NCBI RefSeq assembly: GCF_900100965.1
Contig: NZ_FMUJ01000008.1
Span: 282,202 to 346,201 of the forward strand
Source of the DNA: Variovorax sp. EL159
Lineage (GTDB): Bacteria > Pseudomonadota > Gammaproteobacteria > Burkholderiales > Burkholderiaceae_C
Reading direction: 5' to 3'
DNA: 64,000 nucleotides
Shown: one piece after another, positions 63,016 to 64,000 of the stretch
How the letters are laid out: each line of letters begins with the position of its first letter
Numbering within the stretch: the first letter of the stretch is position 1
Notes under the pieces: model-generated
What the model was told of the DNA's origin: nothing
The model's database searches: none
The model's input: only the letters and a program-made list of their open reading frames with translations
Translations under genes and position numbers: made by a program

Positions 63016-64000
63016 TTGAAGCTCAACTTGCTGGCTGCTGTCATGGCAGTCGGCCCGCTACTGGCCGTGGCCCAGCAATCACCTACCACGCCGCAGCCCT
63101 TCGTCGAGCAGCAACGCCAGCAAGAGCGCGAACGCGCGTTGCGCGAGCAGAACGAGCGCACCGTCGACCAGCGTCCGCAGGCAGCGCCACCAGCGCCAAA
63201 CCAGCGTATCCCTGAGGCCGAGTCGCCGTGTTTTCGTATCGACCGAGTGCTGCTGGTCGGTGAGAAATCCGAGTCCTTCCAATGGGCCGTCGCCGATCTC
63301 TCCGGCCCCGATGGGCACGATTCCCCCATCGGTCGCTGCCTCGGCACCGCCGGCGTCAACGTAGTCCTCGCCCGTGCCCAGCAAGCCGCCATCGCTCGCG
63401 GTTACGTCACGACCCGCGTTCTCGCTGCGCCGCAGGATCTGTCGACCGGCACCTTGACGCTGTCCCTCGTGCCAGGCCGCATCGCAGCCATCCGCACGAC
63501 CGCAGACTCCTCATCGACCTTGCTCGGCAGCTCAGCCTTGCTTGCCACCGCCATCCCCGCCCGCCCCGGTGACCTGCTGAACCTGCGCGACATCGAACAG
63601 GGCCTGGAAAACCTCAAGCGTTCCCCCACCGCCGAAGCCGACATCCAGATCGAACCCTCGACAGCCGCAGACGCCAAGCCCGGCGACAGCGACCTTGTCG
63701 TCAAGTACGTCCAATCCAAGAAGTGGCGCGTCAACCTGAGCCTGGACGACAGCGGCACCAAGGCCACGGGCCGCTACCAATCCGGCGCCACCGTCTCGCT
63801 GGACAACCCCTTCGGCCTGAACGACCTGCTCTACGTCAGCGCCAACCACAGCATCAACGGTCACCTGTTCGGCGATCCGGGCAAGGGCACCGAAGGCCAG
63901 ACCATTCACTACTCGCTGCCTTACGGCTACTGGCTCCTGGGCTTCACCGCCTCCAACAGCCAGTACCGCCAGAGCGTGGCCGGCTTGAACCAGGACTACG
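63016..64000 (+). CDS. cdiB: CdiB/TpsB outer-membrane transporter, N-terminal part
   Basis: The first 328 codons; the gene runs off the right edge. It starts at TTG with GGGGG seven bases upstream. The signal peptide (LLAAVMAVGPLLAVAQQ) is followed by a Gln/Arg/Glu-rich helix (VEQQRQQERERALREQNE), typical of the plug helix region in ShlB/FhaC/CdiB proteins. Two POTRA domains follow (CFRIDRVLLVGE; ARGYVTTRVLAAPQDLSTG...LTLSLVPGRI), and the barrel begins near residue 240 (WRVNLSLDDSGTKATGRYQ). It exports CdiA. Confidence 0.92.
   Translation, partial: MKLNLLAAVMAVGPLLAVAQQSPTTPQPFVEQQRQQERERALREQNERTVDQRPQAAPPAPNQRIPEAESPCFRIDRVLLVGEKSESFQWAVADLSGPDGHDSPIGRCLGTAGVNVVLARAQQAAIARGYVTTRVLAAPQDLSTGTLTLSLVPGRIAAIRTTADSSSTLLGSSALLATAIPARPGDLLNLRDIEQGLENLKRSPTAEADIQIEPSTAADAKPGDSDLVVKYVQSKKWRVNLSLDDSGTKATGRYQSGATVSLDNPFGLNDLLYVSANHSINGHLFGDPGKGTEGQTIHYSLPYGYWLLGFTASNSQYRQSVAGLNQDY

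Overview
The window comes from a GC-rich betaproteobacterium, most likely of the Comamonadaceae and probably Variovorax-like. I infer this from codon bias, ATGA-coupled operons, orphan Bug-type solute receptors, the tad gene order and the style of the aromatic catabolism genes. No rRNA gene or ordinary complete tRNA was found. Recognition of families is from memory and motif reading; no search was run.

Layout. 1-8.8 kb (minus strand): a Flp pilus (tad) locus, flp-tadV-rcpC-rcpA-tadZ-tadA-tadB-tadC-tadD, continuing off the left edge. 9.2-11.8 kb: an L,D-transpeptidase and a TPR protein that share a C-terminal NTF2-like domain. 12-21 kb: a LysR regulator followed by a hydroquinone ring-cleavage operon (two-subunit hydroquinone 1,2-dioxygenase, 4-hydroxymuconic semialdehyde dehydrogenase) and a five-gene Liv-type ABC importer. 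21.3-27 kb: a Bug receptor, an IclR regulator and a divergent pcaI-pcaJ-pcaF set, then a second Bug receptor. Maleylacetate reductase, the enzyme missing between these sets, lies at 46.1 kb. Together the genes encode hydroquinone -> 4-hydroxymuconic semialdehyde -> maleylacetate -> 3-oxoadipate -> 3-oxoadipyl-CoA -> succinyl-CoA + acetyl-CoA.

27-29 kb is a lower-GC island with one gene, an Mrr-like nuclease joined to an ImmA/IrrE peptidase across a -1 slippery heptamer. 29-35 kb carries miscellaneous enzymes. 35.3-46 kb is an RNA-repair locus: a 2H phosphoesterase/phosphatase fusion, RtcR, a textbook sigma-54 promoter, the Ro60 homologue Rsr, a tandem cassette of Y-RNA-like genes with graded tRNA mimicry, RtcB, several small unknown proteins, RNase Z, an RlaP-type nucleotidyltransferase and RtcA. 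This is the most interesting region.

47-52 kb holds a membrane/[2Fe-2S]/adenylate cyclase fusion divergent from a CRP-family regulator. Two matching palindromic promoter sites lie upstream of a secreted repeat protein and a DoxX gene. 52-64 kb is a two-partner-secretion, contact-dependent inhibition locus in the order cdiA-cdiI-cdiB, with an AT-rich toxin/immunity end; cdiB runs off the right edge.
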